Positions 63,182 to 64,000 of a stretch of DNA of 64,000 bases are shown piece by piece. The stretch is from Rhodeus uyekii. Lineage: Eukaryota > Chordata > Actinopteri > Cypriniformes > Acheilognathidae. The DNA lies in the NCBI GenBank assembly GCA_037043235.1, contig JAWRVZ010000054.1, positions 997,501-1,061,500 on the forward strand, given 5' to 3'. The notes beneath the pieces were generated by a model, which did no database searches, was not told where the DNA came from, and was given only the letters and a program-made list of their open reading frames with translations. A program made the translations under genes and the position numbers. How positions within the stretch are numbered: the stretch's first letter is position 1; each line of letters starts with the position of its first letter.

Positions 63182-64000
63182 TCTTGATTCATGAATGTTT
63201 GGATATTTTAAACGAGACAAAAATAAAAATTGAATTGTGCAGTGTAAGGTTTCATCTGACGGTTTAAAGGCATTGGAAACGCATCCATCTACACCAAACA
63301 TACTTGCTTTGACATGAACCGTAATTTCAGACGGAGAAAAATCCAAGAGCAGAGAAGAGCAGAGAAAAATCCACTTCTGGATTCCCATTACAGGCTATAC
63401 AGAATCCAGTTTCATTCGTATATGTAGATTTTATCAGGCTTCCAGTAGTATTAAAATGCATTAATAATAGATGTGCTATAGTAAGTGTGTGAAGTTAATT
63501 TCCCCTCACATCTTCTGTCTTGCAGTAACTTGCATCAGATCTTATTTGTGCACCAAATTCTAATGAATTCCCATCAAACATATCCAGTCTGTGAATTCAA
63601 TATCAGGTCCAAGAATGAGTGAGCAGCAGTCTGTGGAAAGATTGAGCTCACAGGGCTTTAGGGAGAACATGCACGCTTCCTGCTAAACTTAAACACGCTT
63701 CTGTGTGTGACAAATCAGTGTGACCTCAGGTGTCGAGCACTGACAAAGATCCTGCACACGCTTCTGTCCATCATGCCAAAGAGAAACGCTCGCCTTCCCC
63801 TCCACCTTCACAGAGGTCGCATGCACAATAAAATGCATCTGTAAATGCAGATTTACCCATAATCCTTCCCTCGGGTCCAAAAGAGACGCTCACATTAGCT
63901 CTCGCTCGTTCGCACAACTTTAAAGCAGGATTTCGATCCACCAGAAGTTAAAGCGTTCGCCAGATTCAGATGGCATTCAATTTAAAAGCATTTGGTTCCT
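63182..64000. other. Intergenic region 6
   Basis: No repeat, exon or RNA gene recognised; open frames here are short and without homology I know. Confidence 0.5.

Overview
This window is vertebrate, almost certainly teleost nuclear DNA. It carries one large multi-exon gene with vertebrate GT-AG introns, and dense dispersed repeats whose style is typical of cypriniform fish. These include a tRNA-derived SINE with a GGTTCGATTCC B-box and a tail reading 'ataaaagcgtctgataaatg', hAT, Tc1/mariner and pogo-like elements, L2/CR1-type LINE fragments, and many microsatellites and minisatellites. The species cannot be fixed from sequence alone. The HAmo-SINE-like repeat favours Cypriniformes.

The gene is spag9 (JIP4/JLP, sperm-associated antigen 9, a JNK/p38 scaffold and motor adaptor) on the + strand, with CDS from 2598 to 39391. 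I placed 26 constitutive coding exons by joining splice sites in phase; together they encode 1142 residues. The first exon (MSPGCMLLF...) is the alternative 5' exon that replaces the N-terminal RH1/kinesin-light-chain-type region of full-length JIP4 with a hydrophobic, probably membrane-anchoring segment. The exons of the long isoform are not in the 2.3 kb upstream present here. Two extra in-frame microexons (12 and 15 nt, encoding DEFS and DLNFF) lie in intron 5. Downstream the protein has the JIP leucine-zipper coiled coil, the RH2 (Rab-binding) segment, a Ser-rich linker and the C-terminal WD40-like propeller ending AERSHLIVWQVM.

Layout: 1-2300 is upstream flank (retroposon tail, MITE, microsatellites). 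2340-2597 is a CpG-rich alternative promoter/5' UTR. 2598-39391 is spag9, whose introns hold an 18-copy 60-bp minisatellite, inverted SINEs around exon 2, a large inverted repeat, a TGTGTAG-type satellite interrupted by two hAT elements, a LINE nested in a palindromic pogo-like element, long UG-repeat arrays at splice acceptors, and an array of six AP-1-like motifs. 39392 to about 39930 is 3' UTR. From about 39.95 kb to the end I find no recognisable gene. That region is intergenic, with microsatellites, a 1.1-kb ATCGGTCGATAT minisatellite, an AT-rich tandem region, complete hAT and pogo-like MITEs, SINEs and a decayed Tc1-like transposase.

Nothing here looks like a wholly new gene system. 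The points most worth following are the paired microexons, the membrane-anchored alternative start, the UG-repeat acceptors, and several repeat architectures that could affect splicing or promoter activity. Homology statements rest on recalled family knowledge and the visible sequence, not on a search.
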